Source: Gluconobacter cerevisiae (GTDB lineage Bacteria > Pseudomonadota > Alphaproteobacteria > Acetobacterales > Acetobacteraceae). Taken from it: DNA of 64,000 nt. The translations under genes were made by a program, and so were the position numbers. Positions 39,594 to 52,577 of the stretch are shown piece by piece. Under the pieces are notes generated by a model that worked only from the letters and a program-made list of their open reading frames with translations, was not told the DNA's origin and did no database searches. The stretch lies in contig NZ_JABCQO010000011.1 of assembly GCF_015244675.1 (NCBI RefSeq), positions 1 to 64,000 of the forward strand, written 5' to 3'. The number at the start of each line of letters is the position of its first letter. Position 1 is the stretch's first letter.

Positions 39594-39931
39594 CCACTCT
39601 TCTGCTTGCTCTTAATCTGCTGGTCGCACTGGCGCTGATCGGGGTGATCCTCATTCAGCGCAGCGAAGGCGGCGGCCTTGGCATCGGCAGCGGCCAGGGT
39701 ATGGGCTCGTTCATGAGCGGCCGCGGAACAGCAACGCTGCTCACGCGGGCCACGTCGGTTCTGGCCGGAATTTTCATGCTGCTGTGCCTGGTACTGGCCG
39801 TCATGAACCGTGGTGCCTCCTCCGGCGTTGGCTCGCGCGACATTCTGGCCCAGCCACCTGCTGCTCAGACGACGCCCGCGACCACAACCCCGGTAGCTCC
39901 TGCCGCTCCGGCGTCCACGCCTGCTCACTAA
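39590..39931 (+). CDS. secG: Preprotein translocase subunit SecG
   Basis: A 113-residue inner-membrane protein of the Sec translocase. First span LLLALNLLVALALIGVILIQ, then the conserved RSEGGGLGIGSGQGMGSFMS and second span LAGIFMLLCLVLAVM, followed by an Ala/Thr/Pro tail typical of alphaproteobacterial SecG. It starts inside the tpiA stop (ATGA). Confidence 0.95.
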   Translation: MTTLLLALNLLVALALIGVILIQRSEGGGLGIGSGQGMGSFMSGRGTATLLTRATSVLAGIFMLLCLVLAVMNRGASSGVGSRDILAQPPAAQTTPATTTPVAPAAPASTPAH

Positions 39932-39941
39932 TCGGGCCTGA

Positions 39942-39973
39942 AGATCCCCGTTCAGATTTTTTAACGGGGATCT
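39942..39973 (+). terminator. Hairpin after secG
   Basis: AGATCCCCGTT (39942-39952) pairs perfectly with AACGGGGATCT (39963-39973); the 10-base loop contains six T. A T-run follows only weakly. It lies 11 bases after the secG stop and separates tpiA-secG from pyrG. Confidence 0.7.
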
Positions 39974-40025
39974 TTCATACAGACGCGTCTCTTCGCTTCC
40001 CCTGCCCCATGTCGGCAGTGTATGA

Positions 40026-42483
<2,458 letters not shown>

Positions 42484-42487
<4 letters not shown>

Positions 42488-42960
42488 CTGCCGGAAGGGG
42501 CCAGAGCGGCCATGAACAGGCTCAGTACTGCAATAACCGTCAGTCCGGCTCTCAGCGGCAGATAGCCTGGGGGAAGTGCGCCTTTTCTCCAGGCTTCCCG
42601 TTCCACCAAGAACGTCCCGACAAAACCAATAATTTCCAGTCCGAACCCGGCCCGGACATGGCCCAGAACGCCGATACAGAGGGCAAGCCATGCCCAGAGC
42701 GCGGGGCAGACACCCAACACAAGGCGCTGCCGGTCCTGCTGCGACGTGCCGCCGACCGTAATGATGTCCGGCCGTTCCATGGCTAGCCCCCAGTGCACTG
42801 CACCCAGAAATGACAGGATGCAGGCACCATATGCCAGCAGAATGATCTTCAGATGGGGCAGCGGCGTGAACAGTCCAGCGAGGAAGATCCACCCCCCAAG
42901 CGTCATGAAGGGGATCAGTCCGGCAATGCCAAGCACGAAAATGGGAAAAGGAAGGCGCAT
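42484..42960 (-). CDS. DUF3429-family inner membrane protein
   Basis: About 158 residues with four to five hydrophobic spans. The family-typical [21 protein letters not shown] and the later [20 protein letters not shown] are present. Function of the family is unknown to me. I start at [10 protein letters not shown] (42960) because GAGG lies about 12 bases upstream; an in-frame ATG at 43011 would add 17 residues. The stop overlaps the kdsA stop by 4 bases. Confidence 0.82.
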
Positions 42961-42971
42961 GTCGTCGTTGA

Positions 42972-44342
<1,371 letters not shown>

Positions 44343-44353
44343 AACTGATCAGC

Positions 44354-44388
44354 GGCCTCATTCCTTTCCGGGATGGGGCCACTTTTTT
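44354..44388 (+). terminator. Intrinsic terminator after eno
   Basis: GGCCTCATTCC (44354-44364) pairs with GGGATGGGGCC (44370-44380), eleven pairs including two wobbles, with a 5-base loop, followed by TTTTTT at 44383-44388. It lies 11 bases after the eno stop. Confidence 0.9.
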
Positions 44389-44447
44389 GTGCCTGAATGC
44401 GAGTGATATCCGTATCATTCATTGTCTGGTCACGAATGACTGATATA

Positions 44448-44462
44448 GACTGATACAGTCTC
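44448..44462. promoter_or_regulatory. Palindrome upstream of the ftsB-like gene
   Basis: AGACTG-ATA-CAGTCT is a perfect 6+6 palindrome with a 3-base centre. The preceding bases repeat GACTGATA twice (44439-44446 and 44449-44456). It lies about 22 bases before the GTG start, where a repressor or promoter element would sit. No factor can be named. Confidence 0.4.
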
Positions 44463-44483
44463 TCAGAACGGAGTTTTCACGAC

Positions 44484-44813
44484 GTGACACTGATCCGACT
44501 TATCAAACGTGGTGTCCGCGCCGTAGCTCCTCCGGCTTTCTTCCTGTCCCTCACAGCTTATTTTGGATGGAATGCGCTTCATGGGGCGCATGGTATTCAT
44601 GCCTATCAGGAACAGACCCAGCTTGAGAAAGACGCCGTTCAGGCTAGGCAGGATGCTGCAGACGAACAGAATGTCTGGAGACGTCGCGTGGTTGCTCTGA
44701 AGGAAAAAGCGCTGGATGCTGACATGCTGGATGAGCGTGCACGCGCCACGATGAATCTGACGCGCAGTGGCGATCTGGTTGTCCCCTACGCGCCGCATGA
44801 CAAGCTATTTTGA
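44484..44813 (+). CDS. FtsB/DivIC-like septum formation initiator
   Basis: A 109-residue bitopic membrane protein: a short cytoplasmic N-terminus, one span (PPAFFLSLTAYFGWNAL), then a coiled coil (YQEQTQLEKDAVQARQDAAD to RRRVVALKEKALDADMLDER) and the FtsB-type ending ARATMNLTRSGDLVVPY. It helps assemble the divisome. It starts at GTG with GGAG about 10 bases upstream. An ftsB-like gene directly after eno is a common arrangement in proteobacteria. Confidence 0.88.
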   Translation: MTLIRLIKRGVRAVAPPAFFLSLTAYFGWNALHGAHGIHAYQEQTQLEKDAVQARQDAADEQNVWRRRVVALKEKALDADMLDERARATMNLTRSGDLVVPYAPHDKLF

Positions 44814-44844
44814 GCCGAAGCTAAAAATATCAGCCCTAGGGCAT

Positions 44845-44876
44845 AAAAAAAAGCGGCCCGAAGGCCGCTTTTTTTT
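44845..44876. terminator. Bidirectional intrinsic terminator
   Basis: AAGCGGCC (44851-44858) pairs with GGCCGCTT (44863-44870) around CGAA, flanked by an A-run before and a T-run after. It serves the ftsB-like gene on the plus strand and rpmG on the minus strand. Confidence 0.9.
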
Positions 44877-44897
44877 ATGAAGACTGTCGAAACCGTC

Positions 44898-45065
44898 TTA
44901 CTTGATCTTGGCTTCGCGGAACACGACGTGCTTGCGTGCGACGGGGTCGTACTTGCGCACTTCCATCTTTCCCGTAGCAGAACGGGCATTCTTCTTCGTG
45001 ACGTAGAAGTAGCCGGTTTCAGCTGACGAAACGAGCCGGATCTGAATAACGTTGCTCTTTCCCAT
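44898..45065 (-). CDS. rpmG: 50S ribosomal protein L33
   Basis: A 55-codon gene. The translation reads [20 protein letters not shown], then [20 protein letters not shown] and [15 protein letters not shown], which is bacterial L33 throughout. It has no CxxC pairs, so it is the zinc-independent form. It stands alone between a bidirectional terminator and the lexA promoter region. Confidence 0.95.
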   Translation of the reverse strand: MGKSNVIQIRLVSSAETGYFYVTKKNARSATGKMEVRKYDPVARKHVVFREAKIK

Positions 45066-45283
45066 GATACCCTCGGGCTTTCGCCATAACTTATGCCGCT
45101 CGAAGGTGTCGATGCAGCATGTTGATCTCTAGATTTGGCGCACCATGCTGATTTGTGGTCGGTAGGTCAAGGCCTTTGCGCACGATTTAGCGGTTTTCCT
45201 ATGCTTTCAAGGGGATCGGGCTTTAGAAAATCTTTCGGGCACGCCTGTAAGAGACCCTCTTTCGCTTGTAGGGCAACAGGCAG

Positions 45284-45298
45284 GAACCTATAAGGAAC
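45284..45298 (+). promoter_or_regulatory. SOS box (LexA operator), GAAC-N7-GAAC
   Basis: GAAC (45284-45287), seven bases CTATAAG, then GAAC (45295-45298): a perfect match to the direct-repeat LexA operator known in alphaproteobacteria. It lies about 70 bases before the lexA start, so lexA is expected to repress itself. The rest of the 303-base interval 45066-45368 shows no other recognisable element; it must also carry the rpmG promoter. Confidence 0.85.
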
Positions 45299-45368
45299 AA
45301 ATGCAGGATGCCCGTCATTCTGTGTCCTGTTCTGACCTGCCTCCGCCGAGGCGCATGGGAGCGCCTGT

Positions 45369-46091
45369 ATGCTGACCCGCAAGCAGCACCAGCTTTTGCT
45401 GTATATTGACGATCATCTTCGCCGGACGGGATATTCGCCCTCTTTCGATGAAATGAAAGATGCTCTCGAACTGCGCTCCAAATCGGGCATTCATCGCCTG
45501 ATCTCCGCTTTGGAAGAGCGCGGCTTTCTCCGCCGTCACCATCATCGCGCACGAGCGCTCGAAGTGCTGCGTCTGCCTCATATGGGCACGGAAGCCCCCA
45601 TCGCCGCGACAACAGCTCCGGAGACATCGTTTGTCCCTGCCGTTCTGAGCCAGGGTCAGGTTGACCTTGAGGGTACATTCTCCGAAGCCAGTGTCGCCAA
45701 TGATCGTCAGACCATCAGCATTCCTCTTTATGGTCGTATCGCAGCGGGTCTGCCGATTGAGGCCATGCAGGACGATAGCGACAGGATCGAAGTACCTGTA
45801 TCCCTTCTCGGTACCGGGGAGCATTACGCCCTGACCGTAGCGGGTGATTCGATGATCGAGGCCGGAATTCTGGATGGAGATATCGCCATTATCCGGCGGC
45901 GTGAAACAGCCGAGAACGGGCAGATCATTGTTGCGCTGATCGACGAACAGGAAGTGACGCTCAAGAAGCTGCGTCGTCGTGGTTCGATGATTGCGCTGGA
46001 AGCCGCGAACCGCGAATATGAAACGCGTATCTTTCCGTCAGAACGGGTTCATATTCAGGGACGTCTGATTGCGCTTTTCCGTCAATATTGA
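45369..46091 (+). CDS. lexA: LexA repressor
   Basis: The SOS repressor, 240 residues. N-terminal winged helix ([38 protein letters not shown]), then a hinge and the S24 self-cleaving domain. The Ala-Gly cleavage site is in [15 protein letters not shown]; the catalytic Ser is in [15 protein letters not shown] and Lys in [11 protein letters not shown]. Length and the extended linker are typical of alphaproteobacterial LexA. Preceded by its own SOS box. Confidence 0.97.
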   Translation: MLTRKQHQLLLYIDDHLRRTGYSPSFDEMKDALELRSKSGIHRLISALEERGFLRRHHHRARALEVLRLPHMGTEAPIAATTAPETSFVPAVLSQGQVDLEGTFSEASVANDRQTISIPLYGRIAAGLPIEAMQDDSDRIEVPVSLLGTGEHYALTVAGDSMIEAGILDGDIAIIRRRETAENGQIIVALIDEQEVTLKKLRRRGSMIALEAANREYETRIFPSERVHIQGRLIALFRQY

Positions 46092-46115
46092 CGGTTCTGC
46101 TGCGTTGGAGACGCC

Positions 46116-46721
46116 TTATTGAGCAGGTAGCGACGTCCCGCGTATGACTTTCACGCTTCCGTCAGCGCCAATGACCGTGCTTGTGCCATCACCGTTTGGA
46201 ATAATGATGGCCTTGCTCGGATTCTTGTTCAGGAAATGAGCGGCACTATCAGGGACTGACGAAGGAAGCGTCGGAAGAAGGTGGGTATGGTCCCGGCTGA
46301 CACCCTGATGCGTGTCGGAGCCTTCACCAACGGTCATGCTTTGTCCTTGCATGAGCTGCTGTCCAGATGCTCCCAGAGCGCCTTTGCTTGCAATTCCACC
46401 CATGAAATTTTCGTCGAGTGTCGCGCCGCCAAAATATGTGGCTGGATCACCTAGAGCGTGACTGAAGGTACTGTTGGGGTTCTCGACGTCTTTGAGGGTG
46501 GGGAGCGGTTGTGGAGCTCCGGGCCAGATATTGCCACCTTCAGGAATAATGGGAGTTTCGGAATATTTTTCACCGCGTGCACGGTGAATATTCTCGCTGT
46601 CTCCGTGAGGGCCATTCGGATTATCGAGAGCCGTCCAGACCATCGTGTCGCGGATATACTTGCCCATGCCTGAACAGCCGCTCAGAGCGAGAGGTAGTGC
46701 CAGCAGAGCGGTCTTCCGCAT
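46116..46721 (-). CDS. Predicted lipoprotein, unknown function
   Basis: 201 residues starting MRKTALLALPLALSGCSGMG: a lipoprotein signal with lipobox LSGC, so the mature protein is anchored by Cys16. The rest is Gly, Pro, Ser and Thr rich with a C-terminal segment AIIIPNGDGTSTVIGADGSV. No domain recognised. It converges with lexA and is followed upstream by pgsA on the same strand. Confidence 0.82.
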   Translation of the reverse strand: MRKTALLALPLALSGCSGMGKYIRDTMVWTALDNPNGPHGDSENIHRARGEKYSETPIIPEGGNIWPGAPQPLPTLKDVENPNSTFSHALGDPATYFGGATLDENFMGGIASKGALGASGQQLMQGQSMTVGEGSDTHQGVSRDHTHLLPTLPSSVPDSAAHFLNKNPSKAIIIPNGDGTSTVIGADGSVKVIRGTSLPAQ

Positions 46722-46823
46722 TTCTTACTCCCACAAGGTCAATCCATGACCTTTAGCGGTCCTTGTAACGGAGCGCCAGATGAAGACAGTCAAAGAAGGC
46801 TACAATTCTTTCGCCTTATGACG

Positions 46824-47426
46824 TCAGAAACTGATTTTGGACGATTTGCGGGATTGTCCCGCCATGATGCGGGTGAGCCCTGCGGTGAGATAACCCCATC
46901 CGCTGATGACAGTCGGAATAACCGAAAACCAGAGGAAGATCCCACCAATCATCGTTGCCGGCAGAAAGGAAAGCCCCAGCATTCCTGCGGCTCCATCCCC
47001 ACCGATCAGAAAACCGATCGCTACCATCTGGATGCCGGTTTTCCATTTCGCCAGTCGCGTCGAAGGAAGCGTTTCGCGCTGGGACGCCATGTATTCCCGC
47101 AGACCGCTGACCAGAATTTCGCGGATCATGATGATGATCGCTGCATAAAGCGAATAGACCGGCAATTGCGTTAGTCCGGCAAGAGCCAGCAAGAGCGATC
47201 CGACGAGCAGTTTATCAGCGATCGGATCCATCATCCGGCCCAGCTCGGAAAGCTGCTGCCAGCGGCGGGCCAGTGCGCCGTCCAGATAATCCGTGATACA
47301 TGCCGCCGTATAGACCACGCAAGCGATCACATTTGCGGTCGGTGAATGCACGGAGAGCAGCGCGACCAGTACGGGAATGGACGCGATACGCAGCAGTGTC
47401 AGGATGTTTGGCAGATCTGTCAGCAT
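46824..47426 (-). CDS. pgsA: CDP-diacylglycerol-glycerol-3-phosphate 3-phosphatidyltransferase
   Basis: It makes phosphatidylglycerol-phosphate in the inner membrane. About 200 residues with several spans. The CDP-alcohol phosphotransferase motif is TDYLDGALARRWQQLSELGR followed by MMDPIADKL. The start is the ATG at 47426; a GTG one codon earlier is also possible. It lies about 90 bases after uvrC on the same strand, a pairing common in alphaproteobacteria. Confidence 0.95.
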   Translation of the reverse strand: MLTDLPNILTLLRIASIPVLVALLSVHSPTANVIACVVYTAACITDYLDGALARRWQQLSELGRMMDPIADKLLVGSLLLALAGLTQLPVYSLYAAIIIMIREILVSGLREYMASQRETLPSTRLAKWKTGIQMVAIGFLIGGDGAAGMLGLSFLPATMIGGIFLWFSVIPTVISGWGYLTAGLTRIMAGQSRKSSKISF

Positions 47427-47516
47427 CACGGTCAGTCTAGAACAGTTTCCTTCAGACCGGTATGCGCCAATGTGTCCGAGAAAGATGTATTTTTCGTGTA
47501 AATTGCGGATTGGCTC

Positions 47517-49454
47517 TCAAGGAGCGCCATGACCGGCTGAGGCTTTCTGGACCCATTCCGGATGAAAATGCCCGTATATGGCAGTTGCCGTGCTCGAACT
47601 GATGCCGGGTGCGCTTTCCAGTTCCTCCAAACTCGCCTGCCTGACGGATTTTGCTGAGCCAAAATGATTGAGCAGGGCTTTTTTTCGTGCGGCTCCGATT
47701 CCCGGCACGTTGTCCAGTTCGGAACTGCGGAGGCCTTTGGAACGCCCTGCCCGATGTGTCGTGATCGCGAATCTGTGAGCCTCGTCACGCAGTCTTTGCA
47801 GATAATAGAGAACCGGGTCTCGCGGGGGGAGTTGGAAAGGCGGTTTCGTCTCAGTGAAGAACCACTCCCGACCTGCATCCCGGTCTGGTCCTTTGGCGAT
47901 GGCGACGATCGGAATTCCGGTGACGCCTATATCGGCCAGCACCTTCCGCACGGCATTGAACTGCCCAAGACCGCCGTCGATGAGAAGCAGATCCGGCCAG
48001 TCCTCCGGCCGCTCTCCGTTTTCTGGTCGCTTCCCGAACCGGCGTTCCATGACTTCACGCATCATGCCGAAATCATCTCCTGGCGCGACAGGCCCCTTGA
48101 TCCCGTATTTGCGATAGGCGCGTTTGTTGAATCCTTCAGGGCCGCCGACGACCATCACGCCATAAGGCGCCTGCCCCATGATGTGAGAGTTGTCGTAGGT
48201 TTCGATGCGCTGTGGCGTTTCCGGAAGACCGAAGACTTCCGCCACCCCTTCAAGCAGTTTGCGCTGCCCGGTATTTTCGGCCAGCTTGCGTTCCAGTGCC
48301 TCCCGCGCGTTCAGGGCAGCGTGCTCGACGACGTCCTTTTTCTCCCCCCGTTGTGGTCTGAGAATTTCGACTTTCTGTCCACGCCGGATGCTTAGTGCTT
48401 CTTCGACCAGATTCAGTTCAGGAATCTCGCAGTTCACCAGAATTGTGGGCGGAGGCGGTTTGTTGTCGTAGAACTGGATCATGAACGCCGACAGCACATC
48501 CGCTGCGGTCTCTTCCTCTGCATGAGCCGGGTAGAATGCCCGGTTGCCGTTATTGCGGCTGCCTCTGATGAAGAATACCTGAATGCAGCTCTGACCGGCT
48601 TCCTGCCAGATCGTCATGATATCCGCGTCATTGATCGATGCCGGATTGACGGTGCTGGAGCCCTGAATGCTGGCGAAGCCTCGGATCCTGTCCCGGATCG
48701 ACGCGGCCCGCTCGTAATCCATGTCCTGCGAGGCCTGCTCCATCTCGGCGGCCAGACTCTGTTGCAGGTCCGTACTGTGTCCCGAAAGAAACTGCCGGGC
48801 CTCGTTAACTAGTTTCGCATAATCAGGCTTGGAGATGCGGTCCACACAGGGTGCTGAGCAGCGCTTGATCTGGTATAGCAGGCAGGGCCGCGTCCTGCTT
48901 TTCAGCACGGCATCCGAACAGGACCGGAGCAGAAAGCTGCGCTGCACCAGATTGAGCGTCTGGTTGACGGCCCAGGCATTTGCAAACGGGCCCCAATAGG
49001 TCGCGCCTTTTACGGGTTTGCCGCGCTGTTTGGTGATCTGTGGAAATTCATGGCTTTCAGTTAGCATCAGCCACGGATAACTCTTGTCGTCGCGTAGCAG
49101 GATATTGAAGCGCGGCTTCATCCGCTTGATGTAGTTCGCCTCCAGAAGCAGGGCGTCCGCTTCTGTTTTCGTGATGACGATTTCCATTGAAATCGTCATC
49201 GACACCATACGCCGCAGCCGCTCCGGCAGCTGGTTGATGCGGGTATAGGACGAAACGCGCTTCTTCAGGCTCAGAGCCTTGCCAACATACAACACCTCCC
49301 CTTTCACACTGAGCATGCGATACACGCCAGGGCTGTAGGGAATGGTCTTCAAAGCTTCGCGGATAGCCTCCACGCCTTGCCTTTTTTCTGAAGAAACAGA
49401 AGGTTCGTCATGGTCGTCGGGCCGGTCGGAGTTCTGGGGAGGAAGGTCGGTCAT
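47517..49454 (-). CDS. uvrC: Excinuclease ABC subunit C
   Basis: The nuclease of nucleotide excision repair, 645 residues. GIY-YIG domain ([20 protein letters not shown]), UvrB-binding helices ([20 protein letters not shown]), the RNase H-like endonuclease centre ([35 protein letters not shown]) and C-terminal helix-hairpin-helix pair ([38 protein letters not shown]). All parts are complete. No SOS box is visible upstream. Confidence 0.97.
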   Translation of the reverse strand: MTDLPPQNSDRPDDHDEPSVSSEKRQGVEAIREALKTIPYSPGVYRMLSVKGEVLYVGKALSLKKRVSSYTRINQLPERLRRMVSMTISMEIVITKTEADALLLEANYIKRMKPRFNILLRDDKSYPWLMLTESHEFPQITKQRGKPVKGATYWGPFANAWAVNQTLNLVQRSFLLRSCSDAVLKSRTRPCLLYQIKRCSAPCVDRISKPDYAKLVNEARQFLSGHSTDLQQSLAAEMEQASQDMDYERAASIRDRIRGFASIQGSSTVNPASINDADIMTIWQEAGQSCIQVFFIRGSRNNGNRAFYPAHAEEETAADVLSAFMIQFYDNKPPPPTILVNCEIPELNLVEEALSIRRGQKVEILRPQRGEKKDVVEHAALNAREALERKLAENTGQRKLLEGVAEVFGLPETPQRIETYDNSHIMGQAPYGVMVVGGPEGFNKRAYRKYGIKGPVAPGDDFGMMREVMERRFGKRPENGERPEDWPDLLLIDGGLGQFNAVRKVLADIGVTGIPIVAIAKGPDRDAGREWFFTETKPPFQLPPRDPVLYYLQRLRDEAHRFAITTHRAGRSKGLRSSELDNVPGIGAARKKALLNHFGSAKSVRQASLEELESAPGISSSTATAIYGHFHPEWVQKASAGHGAP

Positions 49455-49769
49455 TGGGCTTCTTCAGTCATCCACTGAACCTGTGGAAAAGTCTGTGGGC
49501 TGGTCTGTGACAGAATCATGAAAGCCACGGTTTGCCAGACCTGCCATCAGATTGCCTAATTTTTAATCATATTTTGTAAGCTATTGAAAATGCTAGCTTC
49601 TTGCTTTCCCTCTGCTTTCCAATAACCATTTTTGGAAGGCTGGAAAGGATCGACAGGAGACTTGCGGGTGCTTCAACAGGTCATGGTGGACGAAGCGGCT
49701 CCTGTTTTGTCCACCATGATCATGTTCTGTTCTTTTTGGGTCTGTCGAAGCGGGTTTTCAATGCTGGTT
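49455..49769. other. 315-base intergenic region with an 11-base inverted repeat
   Basis: This region is upstream of uvrC and downstream of the dipeptidase (both minus strand). It holds an AT-rich stretch near 49557-49600 that could be the uvrC promoter and an inverted repeat: TCATGGTGGAC (49681-49691) with GTCCACCATGA (49709-49719), 17-base loop. No convincing gene is seen; short open frames here have no family character. Confidence 0.5.
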
Positions 49770-50777
49770 TCAGAGTGCTGTCGCGGCTTTTTCAGCCGTT
49801 TCCAGAAGGCGCAACATGTTACCACCCCAGATGGCAGAAATGTCCGCATCACTGAAACCGGCCGCCTGAAGGGCATGCGTCACATTTGCGGTTTCGGTTG
49901 CATCTTTCCAGCCCGGAATGCCGCCGCCGCCATCGAAGTCAGAGGATATGCCTACATGTTCGACACCGATCCGGTTCGCAATATACGAAACGTGGCGCAC
50001 CAGATCTTCGACCGTCCCGCCGCCACCTTTCTTCAGGAATGACCCCATGGCCGTCACCTGAATCAGGCCGCCGGTTTCTTTCAGGCGATCAAGCTGTTCA
50101 TCGTCCAGATTGCGCGGATGATCGCACAGGGCACGGGCACAGGAGTGGCTTGCAAAAACCGGCGTGGTAGAGATTTCACTGGCCTGCATCATGGTCGATT
50201 TTGCGGCATGGGAGACGTCCACCAGAACGCCGGAGCGATTCATGTGTGCGATTGCCTCACGTCCGAGATCTGACAGGCCGCCGTGAAGCGTTTCGCTATC
50301 CGCCAGATCCTTGCGCGGAATGGCTGCATCCGCGAGCGCATTATGCCCGTTATGGGTCAGCGTCATGTAGCGCACACCATAGCGACGGGCGAGTTCCGCG
50401 ATACGCTCTGGCTGACCGCCCAGCCCATGGCCGTTTTCGATCGCTGGAATGACGGCAAGGTCGCCTGCTTCACAGGCCGCACGCACATCCGCAGTCGTCC
50501 GGCAGACGCGTGCGCTGTGATCGCCCTGACGTCCTTCGATCCCGGAAATCACGTCTAACATGCCCTGAACCCGCTCCCAGGCTTCGGCATGTCCAACCTC
50601 ATCACGCGAACCCTGCGGAATATAGGCCGCAAGGCAGACGGCTTTCAGACCACCCTTGCGTGTCTTGGGAACATTCACCTGCCTTGGCGTATCTTCCGCC
50701 CAGGCATCCTGCCGGTCCGGCCAGGGAATATCGATATGGGAATCAAGCGTCAGGAGCGTGTTGTGCAGATCAGTCAT
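49770..50777 (-). CDS. Membrane dipeptidase-family metallopeptidase (M19)
   Basis: A 335-residue zinc dipeptidase of the renal dipeptidase family. Metal and active-site motifs: LDSHIDIPWP, IPAIENGHGLGG (Glu), YMTLTHNGHNAL, VDVSHAAKSTMMQ, FASHSCARALCDHPRN and GISSDFDGGGGIPGW. No signal peptide, so probably cytoplasmic. It may cleave dipeptides including D-Ala containing ones. Divergent from the exonuclease gene. Confidence 0.93.
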   Translation of the reverse strand: MTDLHNTLLTLDSHIDIPWPDRQDAWAEDTPRQVNVPKTRKGGLKAVCLAAYIPQGSRDEVGHAEAWERVQGMLDVISGIEGRQGDHSARVCRTTADVRAACEAGDLAVIPAIENGHGLGGQPERIAELARRYGVRYMTLTHNGHNALADAAIPRKDLADSETLHGGLSDLGREAIAHMNRSGVLVDVSHAAKSTMMQASEISTTPVFASHSCARALCDHPRNLDDEQLDRLKETGGLIQVTAMGSFLKKGGGGTVEDLVRHVSYIANRIGVEHVGISSDFDGGGGIPGWKDATETANVTHALQAAGFSDADISAIWGGNMLRLLETAEKAATAL

Positions 50778-50858
50778 GGTCCGTTCTAGATCGGACGGGA
50801 AGGCTTTGTGTGCAAGAGGGTGCTTGTCAAAACGCCTGATCCGGTCGATCCAGTCGTC

Positions 50859-51656
50859 ATGCGTCTCATCACCTGGAACATCAATTCCCTTCGACTCAGA
50901 CTGCCTTTGCTGAAGCAGATCGTCGAACAGGAAAATCCGGACATCGTCTGCCTACAGGAAACGAAAGTCCCGGATCCGCTCTTTCCCGCTCAGGCTCTGG
51001 CTGAAATGGGCCTGCCCCATCAGGTCTATAAAGGCATGAAGAGCTATAATGGTGTGGCGATCCTGTCGCGACACCCGCTGCAAAGTGTGGCGGGTACGCC
51101 CGACTGGTGTACTCGCTCTGATTGTCGGCATGTGGCAGCCAGCATTGTGACACCAGCCGGTCCGATCCTGTTACATGATTTTTATGTGCCGGCAGGTGGC
51201 GATATTCCCGACCCAGTGGAAAACGAAAAATTCGCCCACAAACTCGCTTTTGTGGATGAAGCTACAGGCTGGTTCACCAGTACGCCCCCTACCCGCAGCA
51301 TTCTGGTCGGTGATCTCAATATTGCTCCGCTGGAGCATGACGTCTGGAGCCACAAACAGCTCCTGAAAATCGTTAGTCACACACCGCCTGAAATCGAACG
51401 TCTGAAGGCATGGATGGCGACAGGATTTCAGGATGCCATGCGAAAGATCACGCCGGAGCCGGAAAAGCTCTACACATGGTGGTCATACCGCAACAAGGAC
51501 TGGAAAAAATCCAACCGCGGGCGGCGATTGGATCATGTCTGGATGACGCCGGATCTTATGTCGGGCCTACGGGATATCAGGGTTTTGCAGGACGTACGGG
51601 ACTGGGAGAGCCCTTCCGATCACGTCCCGGTCGTGCTGGATTTCGATCCAGCCTGA
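50859..51656 (+). CDS. xth: Exodeoxyribonuclease III (AP endonuclease)
   Basis: A DNA repair nuclease of about 265 residues. Motifs: LITWNINSLRLRLPLL, DIVCLQETKVPD (Glu), KSYNGVAILSR, LVGDLNIAPLEHDVW, TWWSYRNKDWKKSNRGRRLDHVW and SPSDHVPVVLDF. I use the family start MRLITWN at 50859; an upstream ATG at 50808 adds 17 residues. A perfect hairpin follows the stop, shared with the convergent regulator gene. Confidence 0.96.
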   Translation: MRLITWNINSLRLRLPLLKQIVEQENPDIVCLQETKVPDPLFPAQALAEMGLPHQVYKGMKSYNGVAILSRHPLQSVAGTPDWCTRSDCRHVAASIVTPAGPILLHDFYVPAGGDIPDPVENEKFAHKLAFVDEATGWFTSTPPTRSILVGDLNIAPLEHDVWSHKQLLKIVSHTPPEIERLKAWMATGFQDAMRKITPEPEKLYTWWSYRNKDWKKSNRGRRLDHVWMTPDLMSGLRDIRVLQDVRDWESPSDHVPVVLDFDPA

Positions 51657-51668
51657 CCCCTCACCTGC

Positions 51669-51694
51669 GCCTGTCAGCCTTCAGGCTGACAGGC
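51669..51694. terminator. Near-perfect palindrome spanning the convergent regulator stop
   Basis: GCCTGTCAGCCT (51669-51680) pairs perfectly with AGGCTGACAGGC (51683-51694); the central TC falls in the stop codon of the minus-strand response regulator. It is a 12-base stem placed 12 bases after the xth stop, a likely bidirectional terminator without a T-run. Confidence 0.65.
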
Positions 51695-52415
51695 TATCGG
51701 AGCCAATAACGCCACGTCCTTCAGGATCAAGACGATATCCGCCGCCTTCCGTAATCAGAAGCGATGTGCGTGTGGGATCCGGCTCGATTTTCTGACGCAG
51801 ACGATAGATGTGTGTCTCAAGTGTATGGGTGGTGACGGCTGCGTTATAACCCCAGACTTCGTTCAGAAGAACCTGACGCGCTACCGGACGCTGACCTGCA
51901 CGGTAGAGGTATTTCAGAATCGCCGCTTCCTTCTCCGTCAGACGGATCCGGCGGTTGCGGGCAGTCTCGACCAGAAGCTTGGCAGAGGGACGGAACGCAT
52001 AGGGACCGATTTCGAATACGGCGTCTTCGCTGTTCTCGAAAATCCGCAACTGGGCACGCAGACGAGCCAGAAGTTCACCAATTCTGAAGGGCTTGGCAAC
52101 GTAGTCGTTGGCGCCTGCATCAAGGCCGCGCACCACGTCGTGTTCGTCGTCGGAACCGGTCAGGATGATGATCGGCATGCGAACGCCAGCGCGTCGCAGT
52201 TCCGCACAGAAATCGCGCCCGTCGCCATCGGGAAGGGTAATGTCCAGCAGCATGGCGTCATAACGGGCACCAGGTTTGGCGAGAAGTTCGCGGGCTGCGG
52301 CAACGGACGTCGCCTCAACCGCTTCCAGTTCGCCGCCGTGCTGAAGCTGCTCCGCCAGAAGACGACGGAGCGTATCATCATCGTCAACAACCAGGATGGG
52401 GCGTGGACCTGCCAT
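51681..52415 (-). CDS. OmpR-family response regulator, orphan
   Basis: 244 residues: receiver domain with ILVVDDDDTLRRLL, phosphoacceptor Asp in AMLLDITLPDGDGRDF, conserved Thr in IIILTGSDDE and Lys in YVAKPFRIGEL, then a winged-helix DNA-binding domain (LTEKEAAILKYLYRAGQ, VTTHTLETHIYRLRQKIE). No histidine kinase gene lies nearby, so its partner is elsewhere. Divergent from the L,D-transpeptidase, which might be a target (inference). Confidence 0.93.
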   Translation of the reverse strand: MAGPRPILVVDDDDTLRRLLAEQLQHGGELEAVEATSVAAARELLAKPGARYDAMLLDITLPDGDGRDFCAELRRAGVRMPIIILTGSDDEHDVVRGLDAGANDYVAKPFRIGELLARLRAQLRIFENSEDAVFEIGPYAFRPSAKLLVETARNRRIRLTEKEAAILKYLYRAGQRPVARQVLLNEVWGYNAAVTTHTLETHIYRLRQKIEPDPTRTSLLITEGGGYRLDPEGRGVIGSDSLSA

Positions 52416-52577
52416 AATAACCTGTCTCGTTCTCTCGCGACGGAAGAAACGTCACATCCGTAAAGATCGGTGTTCGTAACTTGCACATCCGGACTTACCA
52501 TTCCCGGTAAACGGGAAGAAAGCAGCATGCTTTCGCATCAGACTATGGCAAGTGCAGCCGGAAAAGGAAACAGCATT

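Noticed and set aside
49632-50042. Plus-strand open frame over the uvrC-dipeptidase gap
   Set aside because: Most of it is antisense to the dipeptidase gene and the unique part has no family character.
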